Assembly: GCF_014644535.1 (NCBI RefSeq)
Contig: NZ_BMKW01000019.1
Coordinates: 616 to 64,615, forward strand
Length of the DNA stretch: 64,000 bases
From: Neoroseomonas lacus
Lineage (GTDB): Bacteria > Pseudomonadota > Alphaproteobacteria > Acetobacterales > Acetobacteraceae
Reading direction: 5' to 3'
The translations under genes were made by a program, and so were the position numbers. Positions within the stretch are counted from its first letter, which is position 1; the number at the start of each line of letters is the position of its first letter. The notes under the pieces are model-generated. The model made no database searches and had not been told where the DNA came from. It saw only the letters and a program-made list of their open reading frames with translations. This document shows positions 42,287 through 51,764 of this stretch, piece after piece.

Positions 42287-42836
42287 TTATGCGGCATTTG
42301 TCCTTACGAATGACGAGTAGCGGTCCATCCAGGTCTGCAGGAAGCTTCTGCTGGCCTCACCAATGCCGCCGGAGGCATCGAAAAGTCCGTCCTCGAACTG
42401 TAGGAAGATCTCAGGCTGGGCGAGCGTCGGCATGTCGAGAAAGGCGAGCACATTGCGCAGATGTTGCTGCGCCATGGAGGTACCGGGCGCTCCCAGGGAG
42501 ACTCCGAGGACCCCCGCAGGCTTGCGCGCCCACACTCTGCCCATACGGCCGTGAGCCTAGGTCGATCGCGTTCTTCAGCACTCCCGGTAAGGATCGATTG
42601 TACTCTGGCGTGACGAAGACGACCCCCTGTGCCGCGGCGACTTCCTTCCGCAGGCGGACCACCGCCGGAGCAGGGTTGCCGTCGTCATCCTCGCTATAGG
42701 GCGGCAGATCGGAGATCTGGACGCGAGCGAGACGGATGTCAGGCGGAGCGAGGCTCGCCAGAGAGTCGGCGAGCCTCGCGTTGAAGGACTTCTTCCGCAA
42801 GCTGCCCACAAGGACGGCGATACGATACTTGGCCAT
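42287..42836 (-). pseudogene. NAD(P)H-dependent FMN reductase, frameshifted
   Basis: The first part encodes a flavodoxin-like reductase: YRIAVLVGSLRKKSFNARLA (FMN phosphate loop), LPPYSEDDDGNPAPAVVRLR, and GVVFVTPEYNRSLPGVLKNAID. Around 42540-42545 the frame changes; the second frame continues WARKPAGVLGVSLGAPGTSMAQQHLRN ... RSFLQTWMDRYSSFV. Net one extra base (most simply in the CCC at 42540-42542) accounts for it; removing it gives a ~182-aa protein, normal for the SsuE/ChrR family. It is either a recent pseudogene or a sequencing error. Confidence 0.82.
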
Positions 42837-43081
42837 GGTGGTATTCCAATGCTTTTTCGGGGTGGGTGTTTGAACGGCCTGTCAGTTCTGCCAAAGAATG
42901 TCGGCACTGAACTGCGGCCGATGCTTTGAGGATGGTGACCCTGCCTCGGGAGACGTCGTCGTTCCTCGGGGGCGGAGCCCGTCAAAGTCTGGACGGGAGA
43001 ACGAAGACAGGCAGGGTCACCAACGCGCCGGACGCGAAGCCGGGCCTCGCAGTCCGATCTCGTCATCCGAAGTTCGGCAGG

Positions 43082-43999
43082 TCAGAAGTCCCAGAAGGTG
43101 GGCTCGAACCGGAAGGCGTCACCGTCGACGGCAACATGGCCGACCGAGGGGAATGGCATGTGGGTGGCCACCAGAAGCTCGCCTGTCTCCGCGAGTTCCT
43201 TCAACAGGCGGACCCGGGCGCGAGCCGCCTCCTCCGGATCATGCTCGAAGCCGTTGAACCAGTCGGGGTGCTCGAACCCGACCGCGAAGATGGCGTCACC
43301 GGCAAAAGTCAGCCGGTCGCCACCGGACACGATGCGGACAATGCAATGCCCCGGCGTGTGGCCCCCGGTGCGTTGCGCGATGACGCCTGGCGCCACCTCC
43401 TTCTCCGCGTCGAAGAGCCGAAGGTTGCTGCTATACATCTCAGCGAACCGCTTGGCGGCGGCCCGAAGTGCGTCCGGGAAGCCCTCGGGCATGGCGACAC
43501 GCGTGAAATCCGGCGATTCCCAGAACTTGACCTCCGCGGCCGCGACATGGATGCGCAGATCCGGACGCAGTCGCTCTTGCACCCCCGGGACGATCAAGCC
43601 GCCGACATGGTCCATGTGCATGTGGGTGAGAACGATATCCGTGACGGCGCCGAGGTCGATGCCGGCACCGTCCAATCGCTTGAGGAGCTGGCCAGCGCGT
43701 GGAAGGTTCAGGTTCGGATCCATCCCGAGACCCGCGTCGATGAGAACGGTCTGCTTGCCGCTGCGGACCAGGACCTGATTCAGTGACCAGTCGAACGCGT
43801 CCGGCGGCAGAAAGCGGTCCTTCACCCAGGCCGCCCGCACAACCGGGTCGGCATTATGTCCCAGCATCTGGGTCGGCAGGGGCAGCACCCCATCGCTGAT
43901 GATCAGGACGTCGATCGCGCCGATCCGCACCGCGTAACGCGAGGGGACCAGCTCCTCAGGGCGATGGTTGCCGGCCTGATTGATGATGGCTAGGTTCAT
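43082..43999 (-). CDS. MBL-fold metallo-hydrolase
   Basis: 305 aa. The zinc motif THMHMDHVGG (HxHxDH) follows LIDAGLGMDPNL; GGHTPGHCIV gives the third His region, TFAGDAIFAVGFEHPDW the bridging Asp, and LLVATHMPFPSVGH the last His. The layout matches lactonase/AttM-like hydrolases of the metallo-beta-lactamase superfamily. No clear signal peptide; substrate unknown (lactone or thioester likely). The ATG is preceded by AGGAGACAGAC. It lies upstream of the broken FMN reductase on the same strand, with a 245-bp gap. Confidence 0.9.
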   Translation of the reverse strand: MNLAIINQAGNHRPEELVPSRYAVRIGAIDVLIISDGVLPLPTQMLGHNADPVVRAAWVKDRFLPPDAFDWSLNQVLVRSGKQTVLIDAGLGMDPNLNLPRAGQLLKRLDGAGIDLGAVTDIVLTHMHMDHVGGLIVPGVQERLRPDLRIHVAAAEVKFWESPDFTRVAMPEGFPDALRAAAKRFAEMYSSNLRLFDAEKEVAPGVIAQRTGGHTPGHCIVRIVSGGDRLTFAGDAIFAVGFEHPDWFNGFEHDPEEAARARVRLLKELAETGELLVATHMPFPSVGHVAVDGDAFRFEPTFWDF

Positions 44000-44370
44000 G
44001 TCTGTCTCCTGTGGACTTCAGCCTGCTCGAGGCATGGCCGACGCTACGGTGGAGGCAGGCTCCCGGTCGATTGGACGGAGGGAGAGTTTGCGCCCGACCT
44101 GCGTCTAGGCCGTGCAATCCGCGGAGCCGGCCCGAACTGGCCGCGATGCTCTCAGGCTTAGGCGAAGGCCCAATCGGACATCACCCCCGGTCGGAATGCA
44201 ACGGGCGAGGTTGGACCTGCGTGACGCCCGGCCGATAACGTGCGTGGCCTGGCCTTCAAGCCTGCACGGCCGATGCGGGCAAGGTCAAACGATGGGCCGC
44301 GTCCGGCAGGGCCGATGCTGCAGCGTCCGAACACGCAAAGCCATTCGTCGAGGGCGATAGCTGGGGTGGG
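44000..44370. other. Intergenic region, 371 bp
   Basis: Between the MBL hydrolase start and the last response-regulator gene. It presumably contains the hydrolase promoter and the end of the signalling operon. No gene, RNA or notable repeat was recognised. Confidence 0.5.
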
Positions 44371-45057
44371 CTAGCGTGCCAATGCTGCCCGCTGGCGCTC
44401 CGGCAGGGTCTCCCACACCCGGAGGAGTGCCCCGACCGTGCTGACTTCCAGCTTCCGCATGGCGTTGCTCCGATGGAGCTTCACTGTCGCCTCGCTGATA
44501 CTCAAATCGTAGGCGATCTGCTTGTTGAGGCGGCCGCGAACGACCTCCGCGAGAACGCCAAGCTCCCGTGGCGTCAGAAGCTCGATGCGTTCGCCGTTGC
44601 GCTTCGCGATCTCAGCCGTCTCCCGCTGCGAGCGGTCGCGTTCCATCCCCACGGTGATGGCATCGAGGAGTGCCTGATCGCGAACCGGCTTGATCAGGAA
44701 ATCGACCGCCCCCGCCTTCATCGCCTGGACTGTCATCGGGATATCCCCGTGACCGGTCAGGAATATGATCGGCTTCTCGTTGCCGCTAGAAGTCAGGCGA
44801 TGCTGGAGGTCTAGCCCGCTCGAGCCAGGCAATCGTACGTCGAGGATGAGGCAGCCCGGCCGGTCCAGATCGCCTGAAGCCAACAACTCCTGTGTCGAGG
44901 CGAAGCAGACTGCGCGCAGTCCGATCGACATGATGAGTTCGCTCAACCCGTCACGAACCAAGGCGTCGTCATCCACCACCAGTACGACAGGGTCCTCGGG
45001 GACGGTCGTATCCCTCGGTTTCCGCGTCTGGTTCAATGGTTGCTGGAACATGGTCAC
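44371..45057 (-). CDS. FixJ-type response regulator (REC + LuxR HTH)
   Basis: 228 aa. Receiver domain ~22-140: VVLVVDDDALVRDGL (acidic pocket), LILDVRLPGSSGLDLQ (phospho-Asp), FLTGHGDIPMTVQAMKAGAVDFLIKPV (Thr and Lys). LuxR HTH at ~160-220: LTPRELGVLAEVVRGRLNKQIAYDLSISEATVKLHRSNAMRK. It is the last gene of a four-gene signalling operon, 11 bp after the REC-only gene. FixJ-type regulators bind promoters as phosphorylated dimers; targets are unknown. Confidence 0.93.
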   Translation of the reverse strand: MTMFQQPLNQTRKPRDTTVPEDPVVLVVDDDALVRDGLSELIMSIGLRAVCFASTQELLASGDLDRPGCLILDVRLPGSSGLDLQHRLTSSGNEKPIIFLTGHGDIPMTVQAMKAGAVDFLIKPVRDQALLDAITVGMERDRSQRETAEIAKRNGERIELLTPRELGVLAEVVRGRLNKQIAYDLSISEATVKLHRSNAMRKLEVSTVGALLRVWETLPERQRAALAR

Positions 45058-45068
45058 CTCTCCCAGGT

Positions 45069-45434
45069 TTAGTCGGCGAAGGTCCTTTCCACCGCGGCAA
45101 GCAGCAACCGGCCGTCAATGGGTTTGCGGAATAGGGCGGGCGCCAGGGCTGCCCTGCCTGGCTGATCGGCGATCTCGTGCCGGCCGGTCATCAGGAGAAC
45201 CGGGAGCCCCGGACGTGCCTTCCCGACGGCGTCACGCAGTTGGAGGCCATCCATCTCGGGCATCCCGATGTCCGTGATCAGGCAATCGACATGGGACAGG
45301 CCCGCCCGCAGTAGTGCCCTGGGCGAGGAGAATGTCCGAACCGCGTAGCCCGCAGACTCCAGGAGGTTCTCAAGAGACTCCAGAAGCTGGATGTCGTCGT
45401 CGACGATAGCGATCGTACGCGTGGGGGTGCTCAC
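45069..45434 (-). CDS. Stand-alone receiver-domain protein
   Basis: 121 aa, REC only: TIAIVDDDIQLLESLENLLES, CLITDIGMPEMDGLQL (phospho-Asp), LLMTGRHEIADQ, ALFRKPIDGRLLLAAVE. There is no output domain, so it may be a phosphate sink, shuttle or kinase regulator, like FixT- or DivK-type proteins (inference). Its start overlaps the upstream FixJ-type gene by 4 bp. Confidence 0.92.
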   Translation of the reverse strand: MSTPTRTIAIVDDDIQLLESLENLLESAGYAVRTFSSPRALLRAGLSHVDCLITDIGMPEMDGLQLRDAVGKARPGLPVLLMTGRHEIADQPGRAALAPALFRKPIDGRLLLAAVERTFAD

Positions 45435-46075
45435 GGTTCCCTCTCTCCGCGACGCGAATGCGTAACGGGAATCTTCAGTTTCTCGGCAATCCTCACCAGG
45501 TCGGCCAGCGACGCAGCGCCCATCTTCCGCAGCACGTTCCGGCGGTGGACCTGAAGCGTCACCTCGCTGAGGTCGAGCTGCGCCGCGGCCTGCTTGTTCA
45601 GCAACCCACTCACGATCAGGGGCAGGACGTCGCGCTCGCGTGGCGTCAGCGATCCGTAGCGCGCCTTGAGCTGTTCGAGGTCACCGCGCTCAGCGCGTGC
45701 GTGCGTGTCCTGGACCACGGCAGCCTCGACCGCCGCCATCAGCTCCGCGTCGCCGAAGGGCTTGGTCAAGAAGTCCACGGCGCCGTGCTTGATCGCTCGC
45801 ACCGACGAGGGGATGTCGCCGTGGCCCGTGATGAACACGATCGGTGGATGAACGGCGCCCGCCAGCTGTGCCTGCAGGTCCAACCCGTTGATGTCCGGAA
45901 GCTCTACATCGAGGAGCAGGCACGCAGGTCCATCGGGCCTGCCCGCCGCAGCGTACTCCCCTGCCGAAGCATAGGCAGCAACTCGCATGCCGTGCGATTC
46001 CAGCAGTTCGCTCAAGGCGTCCCGAACATTCGGGTCGTCATCCACGATCAGAACGATGGGCGTCGGTAAAATCAT
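45431..46075 (-). CDS. FixJ-type response regulator (REC + LuxR HTH)
   Basis: 214 aa. REC: IVLIVDDDPNVRDALSELLES, LLLDVELPDINGLDLQ, FITGHGDIPSSVRAIKHGAVDFLTKPF. HTH: LTPRERDVLPLIVSGLLNKQAAAQLDLSEVTLQVHRRNVLRKM. It overlaps the kinase stop by 4 bp, so it is the prime cognate regulator of that kinase. The sequence is paralogous to the 44371-45057 product. Confidence 0.93.
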   Translation of the reverse strand: MILPTPIVLIVDDDPNVRDALSELLESHGMRVAAYASAGEYAAAGRPDGPACLLLDVELPDINGLDLQAQLAGAVHPPIVFITGHGDIPSSVRAIKHGAVDFLTKPFGDAELMAAVEAAVVQDTHARAERGDLEQLKARYGSLTPRERDVLPLIVSGLLNKQAAAQLDLSEVTLQVHRRNVLRKMGAASLADLVRIAEKLKIPVTHSRRGEREP

Positions 46076-49000
46076 GCCGTCTCGATATCCCTGATCGGCA
46101 AGGTGAAGGCGAAGGTCGCTCCTCCGGCGTCATTCTGTTCGACCGACAGGCGTCCGCCATGGGACTCGACAATCGACCGACAGATCGCAAGGCCCATTCC
46201 CATTCCGCTTTGCTTTGTTGAGAAGAAGGCGTCGAAGATCTTCTCGGGATGCAGGATGCCTGGTCCGTTGTCGCTGATCTCGATGCGCAGGAATTCACCG
46301 TCGCTATCGGCGCGGATGCCGAGGTGAGGATCGGCCGTATGGCCCTCCATCGCCTCGATCGCATTGCAGACGAGATTGACCACCACCTGCTGTATCTGGA
46401 CGAAATCGAAAGGAACAGGCGGAAGGTGTGCGGGGATGGCGGTCTCAACCTCGACGCGGGTCTGCGACGTCCGATCGGCAAGCAGCCGAATCGCATCGGC
46501 TATAAGCTGGCCGATGGAGCCTTGCTGCCGAGGTACGATGGCTTGCTGGAACAGGGCCCGAATCCGACTCACGACATCAGCAGCGGCGTTGGCGCATTTG
46601 ATGATCCGCTCGACCGTGGTCTGGGCTCGGTCCAGGTTCGGGGGGTTTGCTGCGAGCCAGCGCTGGCAGGCCTGCGAGTTCCAAACCACCGCCGCCAAGG
46701 GTTGGTTCACCTCGTGCGCGATGGACGCGGACAGCTCGGCGAGGCTGGCCGCCTGACTGGCACGGGATAACCGCTCCAACGCCAGGCGGAGATCGTCCTG
46801 CGCTCGCACCTCGGCGTCGATGTCGAGGCAGATGACGTTCCACTGGATGATGGTCCCGTCGGTCTTGCGCATTGGCGCGGCGCGGGTTTCGATCCAGCGA
46901 TACTCGCCGTCGTGACGCCGTAGACGGTGCCGGCGTGCGTAGGGCTCACCCGAGAGCAGGCACTCGCCGTAGTGCTTCTTCACGGCAGCCAGGTCGTCCG
47001 GGTGGACGCCGGAGTCCAAGGTCTGCCCAAGACGTGAGCCGCCCGATTCCTGAAGGTCCTCGAGTTGGTAACCCAGGAACTCCCGGAGCTGCTGGCTGCG
47101 GTACACCGGTCCGCCGTCGGGTGCCGCGCAGTCAATCATGGCCGGCAGCGTCTCGACGAGCTGCCACAGGAACGCTTCCCGCTCTCGCAGGGCCTCCTGC
47201 GCCTGCATCTCCTCCTCGATGTCGATGGAGACGATGTACCACTGCACGATTTCGCCCGCGGCATCGCGCAGGGACTGCGCGCGTGCCTCAATCCATCGAT
47301 AGATGCCATCGACACATTTGCGACGAAATCGATTGGTGAACGGCTCGCCTGTCGCGAATCCCACGGTCGCCCGACGAAACATGACCGGGAAATCGTCCGG
47401 GTGAGAGACCTCTCGAGCGAGATCCTCGAAGTCCCGGATGTGCTCGCTTGGGAGCCCCGCGGTGTTGAGATACCGCTTGCTGGCGTAGGTCAGCTTCCGA
47501 GCCGGGTCAAAGCTCAGGATGTTGATCGGCAGCGTGTCGATCATTTGCTCGAGCTGGCGCTTGCTCTGTCGCAGGGCGTCTTCGGCCAGCATCTGGTCGT
47601 CTATGTCGTAGCACATGCCGTACCATTGGAGGATGCGCCCATCCTCATCCCGCATCGCCTCTGCACTGGCGGACATCCAACGATAGGCGCCATCCGCGCG
47701 GCGCATGCGCCACTGCATGGAAAGGTGTTCGCCAGTGGTCAAGGAGTGCTCGAATGCCATTGCTACGGCGACGGCATCGTCCGGATGTATGATGGCCTCG
47801 GTGATGGCGACGAGACGGCTCTTGTCGGGCCGCTCGACATCCGAGACGTCCAATCCGAGGTAGTCGACGAGCCGCTTGTTGAAGAAGACCGGCATGCCCT
47901 CGGGTGTGATCCTCCACAGATAGCTCGGCACCATGTCCACGAGTTGGGAGAGTTCACGCTCCCGATTGCGCAGAGTGGCTTCCGCACGCTTGCGTTCCGT
48001 AAGGTCGAGAATGTAGGCGACCCCCTGCTGGGACTTCCCCTCGAAGCATGCGGCACCGATCAGCACGGGCACACGGCTACCGTCCTTCCGGAAATACTCC
48101 TTCTCACGCGGCTGCATCTTTCCCGTGGCCGAGAGCTCTTCGGCCTCCTCATGGGCGTGCACTGCCTGCCACTCGGGGGGCGTCATGTCGAACCAGTGAA
48201 TGCCGGCCTTCACATCGTCCCGATCCATCTGGACCATGCGAAGAAACGCGTCGTTGGCGTCGATCAAGGTCCCATCCAGATCCCAGATGACGATACCAAT
48301 GATGTCCGAGTCCACCAGTCGCCGGATTCGGGCCTCCCGTTCTGCGATGCCGGCGTAGAGGCGCATCTGCTCGTCGATGTCGTGGTTCAGTCCGACCCAC
48401 TGCGTGATGCCCCCGCGGTCGTCCCGCAGCGGCTCGGCGCGGCACGACATCCAACGGTAGACACCGCGGGCCGAGCGTAGGCGACACTGCATGGCGAAGG
48501 GTTCGCCAGTGGTGAGACTGCGGTGGAGAGTTTCCTCGAACTGAGCGGCGTCGTCGGGATGGATGGATCCGACGATTGCCTGCAGCGGGTTCTGGTGCGG
48601 CGGGGACGGATCGTCCCCGTCCATACCGAGGAAGTCGACCATGCGCTTGTTGAAGAAAATCGGCTCCCCATTTGGCTTCATCCGCCAGATTTGGCTTGGG
48701 ACCATGTCGACAAGCTGCGAAAGTTCCTGCTCACGCCCCCGCAGAACCTCCTGCGTGCGCATGAGGTCGTCGATGTCGATCGAGACGCCGTACCAATGGA
48801 CGATGTCGCCCCCGGCATTGCGCAGTGGTTGCGCGCGTCCCTCCATCCAGCGGAACACGCCGTCATGGCGGCGTAGGCGGTATCGCTTCAGGAATGGATC
48901 ACCCGTGCCCACGCAGCGCGTCAACTCATCATAGACTGCAGCCCGATCGTCCGGATGGATGAGCATCGCGGACGCGTAGTCCAGGCGGCTGCCGCGGGTC

Positions 49001-50328
49001 GTATCGAGATCCTCGACGCTCACGCCCATCCAGTTGACCAGCTGCTCGCTGTAGTAGGATGGCTGGCCGTCAGGGGAGAGGCACCAGGTCAGACTTGGAA
49101 CGGCGTCGACGAGGTGGCGGAGCTGCCGCTCGCTATCCAGCAACGCTTCTCGGGTGACCACGCGATCATGGACGTCCATACACACGCCGTACCAATGCAG
49201 GATGGCGCCGCCTTCACTGCGGAGAGGCTCCGAGCGCCCCTCCGTCCATCGATATCCACCGTCAGCACGTCGCTGGCGGTATGTCATGGTGAAGGGTTCG
49301 CCGGATTCTATGGCGTGTTCGAGCGCGGCCGCGACGGCCGCCGCATCCTCCGGATGGACATCTGCCAGCGTGCGGGAGCCGTCGGGCCCGGTGAGGTCGG
49401 CTAGGGTAATCCCCAGAGTGTCGGCCAGCCGCTTATTGATGTACGAGGGCTCGCCCTCCGGCGTGACGCACCAAATCATGGCCGGCACGGTGTCGACGAG
49501 CCTCTTGAGCTCCTGTTCGCGGGACTGGAGGGCCTGTTCCGCCTGGACGTATTCGTCAATGTCATGACAAACGCCGCACCATTGCTGGATGGCGCCGTCC
49601 GGGCTGCGGAGCGGCTCGGCTCGGCTCGACATCCAACGGTAGGCACCATCGGCCCGGCGGAGTCTGTAGCGCGACGAGAAGGGCTCGCCCGTGGCCAGGC
49701 AGACGCGGAGCGTGTCGCGGAAGGCCGCGGCATCCTCGACGTGGACCGATTGGACCAGCTCCTCAAGGCCGCCTGATGATCCACGAGCGACTTCGCGCCC
49801 CAGATAGCTCGCCATGCGCTTGTTGAAGAAAATGGGCTCCCCGGTCGGCGAGAGGCGCCACACATGGCTCGGGAGCATGTCGACGAGCTGACGGAGTTCC
49901 GCTTCGCCGTCGAGCGGCCAAGCGTCTTGAGCTTCGGGGACCACCAATGCCCCGTACCAACCGACAACACAGTCCTGAGCACCGCGAAGCGGCCGGCCCG
50001 ACAGGCGCTCCCGCCTGTAGCTTCCGTCCGGAGCCAGCACGCGGGGGGTCGCGTCATAGGGACTGCTGGTGAGCAGGCTGTGCCGCCAGGTCGCGACGGT
50101 GGCCTCATAGTCGTCAGGATGCACCAGGGGCTTCCATCGGATCGCAAGATCGCCGGCGCCGCCGTTCAGGTCCTCCCCGGAAATGCCCCATAGGGACCGC
50201 TTGCTTTCCGAGAGATAGACCAGTCGGCCATTGGCGTCCGTTGCCCACGCGTTGCCGAGCACAGCCTCAAGCACCTTGGCCGCCCGGGCGGGCTCCTCGT
50301 CGACAGTGTCGGTTCCGAAGGACCGCAT
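46072..50328 (-). CDS. Cytoplasmic histidine kinase with nine tandem PAS domains
   Basis: 1418 aa, no membrane segments. By eye nine PAS-PAC units of ~130 residues follow one another from ~18 to ~1185, most opening with a shared pattern such as LSQLVDMVPSQIWRMKPNGEP or LVDTVPAMIWCVTPEGEP, plus FFNKRxxxxLG and a PAC end YRWMSCRAEPLR. PAS6 (IIGIVIWDLDGTLIDANDAFL) is the most divergent. The HisKA domain has SIAHEVNQPLAAVVWN (phospho-His) and the ATPase domain has NLVCNAIEAM, DNGPGI and GMGLAICRSIVESHGG. Start ATG 50328 is chosen because AGGAGGAGA precedes it; ORF is open to 50382. Heads an operon with three response regulators. Kinase core resembles FixL/NtrY-type; signal unknown. Confidence 0.92.
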   Translation of the reverse strand: MRSFGTDTVDEEPARAAKVLEAVLGNAWATDANGRLVYLSESKRSLWGISGEDLNGGAGDLAIRWKPLVHPDDYEATVATWRHSLLTSSPYDATPRVLAPDGSYRRERLSGRPLRGAQDCVVGWYGALVVPEAQDAWPLDGEAELRQLVDMLPSHVWRLSPTGEPIFFNKRMASYLGREVARGSSGGLEELVQSVHVEDAAAFRDTLRVCLATGEPFSSRYRLRRADGAYRWMSSRAEPLRSPDGAIQQWCGVCHDIDEYVQAEQALQSREQELKRLVDTVPAMIWCVTPEGEPSYINKRLADTLGITLADLTGPDGSRTLADVHPEDAAAVAAALEHAIESGEPFTMTYRQRRADGGYRWTEGRSEPLRSEGGAILHWYGVCMDVHDRVVTREALLDSERQLRHLVDAVPSLTWCLSPDGQPSYYSEQLVNWMGVSVEDLDTTRGSRLDYASAMLIHPDDRAAVYDELTRCVGTGDPFLKRYRLRRHDGVFRWMEGRAQPLRNAGGDIVHWYGVSIDIDDLMRTQEVLRGREQELSQLVDMVPSQIWRMKPNGEPIFFNKRMVDFLGMDGDDPSPPHQNPLQAIVGSIHPDDAAQFEETLHRSLTTGEPFAMQCRLRSARGVYRWMSCRAEPLRDDRGGITQWVGLNHDIDEQMRLYAGIAEREARIRRLVDSDIIGIVIWDLDGTLIDANDAFLRMVQMDRDDVKAGIHWFDMTPPEWQAVHAHEEAEELSATGKMQPREKEYFRKDGSRVPVLIGAACFEGKSQQGVAYILDLTERKRAEATLRNRERELSQLVDMVPSYLWRITPEGMPVFFNKRLVDYLGLDVSDVERPDKSRLVAITEAIIHPDDAVAVAMAFEHSLTTGEHLSMQWRMRRADGAYRWMSASAEAMRDEDGRILQWYGMCYDIDDQMLAEDALRQSKRQLEQMIDTLPINILSFDPARKLTYASKRYLNTAGLPSEHIRDFEDLAREVSHPDDFPVMFRRATVGFATGEPFTNRFRRKCVDGIYRWIEARAQSLRDAAGEIVQWYIVSIDIEEEMQAQEALREREAFLWQLVETLPAMIDCAAPDGGPVYRSQQLREFLGYQLEDLQESGGSRLGQTLDSGVHPDDLAAVKKHYGECLLSGEPYARRHRLRRHDGEYRWIETRAAPMRKTDGTIIQWNVICLDIDAEVRAQDDLRLALERLSRASQAASLAELSASIAHEVNQPLAAVVWNSQACQRWLAANPPNLDRAQTTVERIIKCANAAADVVSRIRALFQQAIVPRQQGSIGQLIADAIRLLADRTSQTRVEVETAIPAHLPPVPFDFVQIQQVVVNLVCNAIEAMEGHTADPHLGIRADSDGEFLRIEISDNGPGILHPEKIFDAFFSTKQSGMGMGLAICRSIVESHGGRLSVEQNDAGGATFAFTLPIRDIETA

Positions 50329-50559
50329 CGCCACGCTCTCCTCCTGGGGTCGCGTTCCATAGGCCCGCAACCGTGGCAGCACACGAGATCTCCTTCTGGC
50401 GCGCAGAGTTCAGTCGATGCAAGCGTAAGGCGGTAGGCAGGGGGGCGACACCCTATGGAAATCCATTGCTTGCCGGCGCGTGTGACTGGATGACGATCTG
50501 ACGTCCTGTCGGCCCGGACATGCGCGGTGCCGGCGCCCGACGCACCTCCGAGCCGAGGA

Positions 50560-50985
50560 TCAGTTGGACGGCTTGCGGCTGGGCAGGAAGTCAGCGGCGT
50601 CCTCGGCGCGCGGGAAGGCCAGGACCGTCTCGCCCTCCACCTGCCAGCCATGCTTCTCCTTGCGCAGTCGGAGCTCGTAGAGCGCCGCCGGTGCGATGGG
50701 GCTCATCCTGCGATAGAGGAGCGCCGTCGCGTGCTCGCCCTGCTGCTCTATGTGCAACACACGAGGCTCGGTGGACGGGGGTGCATCGCCTCCGGCACGC
50801 CGGGCCGCGAACTCCGCCAGCATCGCCTTGCGAGGGACGCGCCGGACGTGACCTTCGCCGCTGACGAAGAGGATGGATTGGTCGGCCGAATACAGAGTCT
50901 CCATCTTCGCGATATCGTAGTGGCTGCCGAAGTCGACGACCCTCTCGATAAAGGTGTCGATCTCGGGATCATGTCGAGGCTGCAT
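50560..50985 (-). CDS. NTF2/SnoaL-like protein
   Basis: 141 aa: DPEIDTFIERVVDFGSHYDIAKMETLYSADQSILF, then VRRVPRKAMLAEFAAR and a beta-rich half ending LRLRKEKHGWQVEGETVLAFP. This is the cone-shaped NTF2-like fold used by many small enzymes and binding proteins. AAGGAG precedes the ATG by 6 bp. It follows the SDR gene by 32 bp on the same strand, so the two are probably cotranscribed. Confidence 0.8.
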   Translation of the reverse strand: MQPRHDPEIDTFIERVVDFGSHYDIAKMETLYSADQSILFVSGEGHVRRVPRKAMLAEFAARRAGGDAPPSTEPRVLHIEQQGEHATALLYRRMSPIAPAALYELRLRKEKHGWQVEGETVLAFPRAEDAADFLPSRKPSN

Positions 50986-51017
50986 CTCGATCTCCTTGTC
51001 TTCCGGTGCTAGGAATT

Positions 51018-51764
51018 TCAGGCGAGGCTGATCCCGCCATCGACGGCGAGATTGATGCCGGTCACGAAGGTGCTGTCAGCGGAGGCGAGGAAGACGGCCG
51101 CCCGAGCCAGATCCTCGGCCTCGCCCAGGCGGCCGAACGGCATCGACTTCGCGACCTCTGCCTCGAAGGCCGGCAGGTCTTCCGATGCGACACCGAGCTT
51201 GGCGATGATCGGGGTGTTCGTTGGTCCCGGGCTGAGAACGTTCACACGGATCCGCCGGTCCTTGAGTTCAAGGGCCCAGTTGCGTGCGAAGGCCTCGATT
51301 GCAGCCTTGCTTCCGGCATAGACCGCGTGATCCTGGAGCACCTTCCGCGCCGCGATGGAGCTCGTCACGAGGATCGCGCCACCGTTCCGCAGAAGCGGGA
51401 TGATGCGCTGCACGCCAAAGAACGTGCCGCGGGCGTTGGTCATGAACTGTGCGTCGTAGTCCGAGGGCGAGACGTCCAGCGTGGCCTGGATCTGGTTGAC
51501 CCCGGCATTGGCGAGATAGATGTCGGCCTCGCCGAAGCGGTCGCGCACCACGGCGGCGACACGATCATGCGTCGCGAGCTCTGCGACGTCGCCGGCGACC
51601 GCAACGGCCTGCGGACCCAGTTCATCCGCCGCGGCGGCAACGGCGTCCGCGCGCCTGCCGACCAGCAGGACCTTCGCACCTTCGGCCACGAACGCGCGGG
51701 CCGTGGCGAGGCCTATGCCGCTGTTGGCGCCTGTGATCACGGCGACCTTGTCAATGAGCTTCAT
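51018..51764 (-). CDS. Short-chain dehydrogenase/reductase (SDR)
   Basis: 248 aa classical SDR. VAVITGANSGIGLATARAFV is the TGxxxGIG cofactor loop; NAGVNQIQ the NAG motif; SSIAARKVLQDHAVYAGSKAAIEAF gives catalytic Ser, Tyr and Lys; LSPGPTNTPI and the C-terminal DSTFVTGINLAVDGG close the fold. The VGRRAD segment at the end of strand 2 favours NADP(H). Substrate unknown. Probably an operon with the NTF2-like gene downstream. Confidence 0.93.
   Translation of the reverse strand: MKLIDKVAVITGANSGIGLATARAFVAEGAKVLLVGRRADAVAAAADELGPQAVAVAGDVAELATHDRVAAVVRDRFGEADIYLANAGVNQIQATLDVSPSDYDAQFMTNARGTFFGVQRIIPLLRNGGAILVTSSIAARKVLQDHAVYAGSKAAIEAFARNWALELKDRRIRVNVLSPGPTNTPIIAKLGVASEDLPAFEAEVAKSMPFGRLGEAEDLARAAVFLASADSTFVTGINLAVDGGISLA

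Noticed and set aside
47065..48480. 471-aa plus-strand ORF opposite the PAS kinase
   Set aside because: It mirrors the repeated PAS units and has no ribosome binding site or family motifs.
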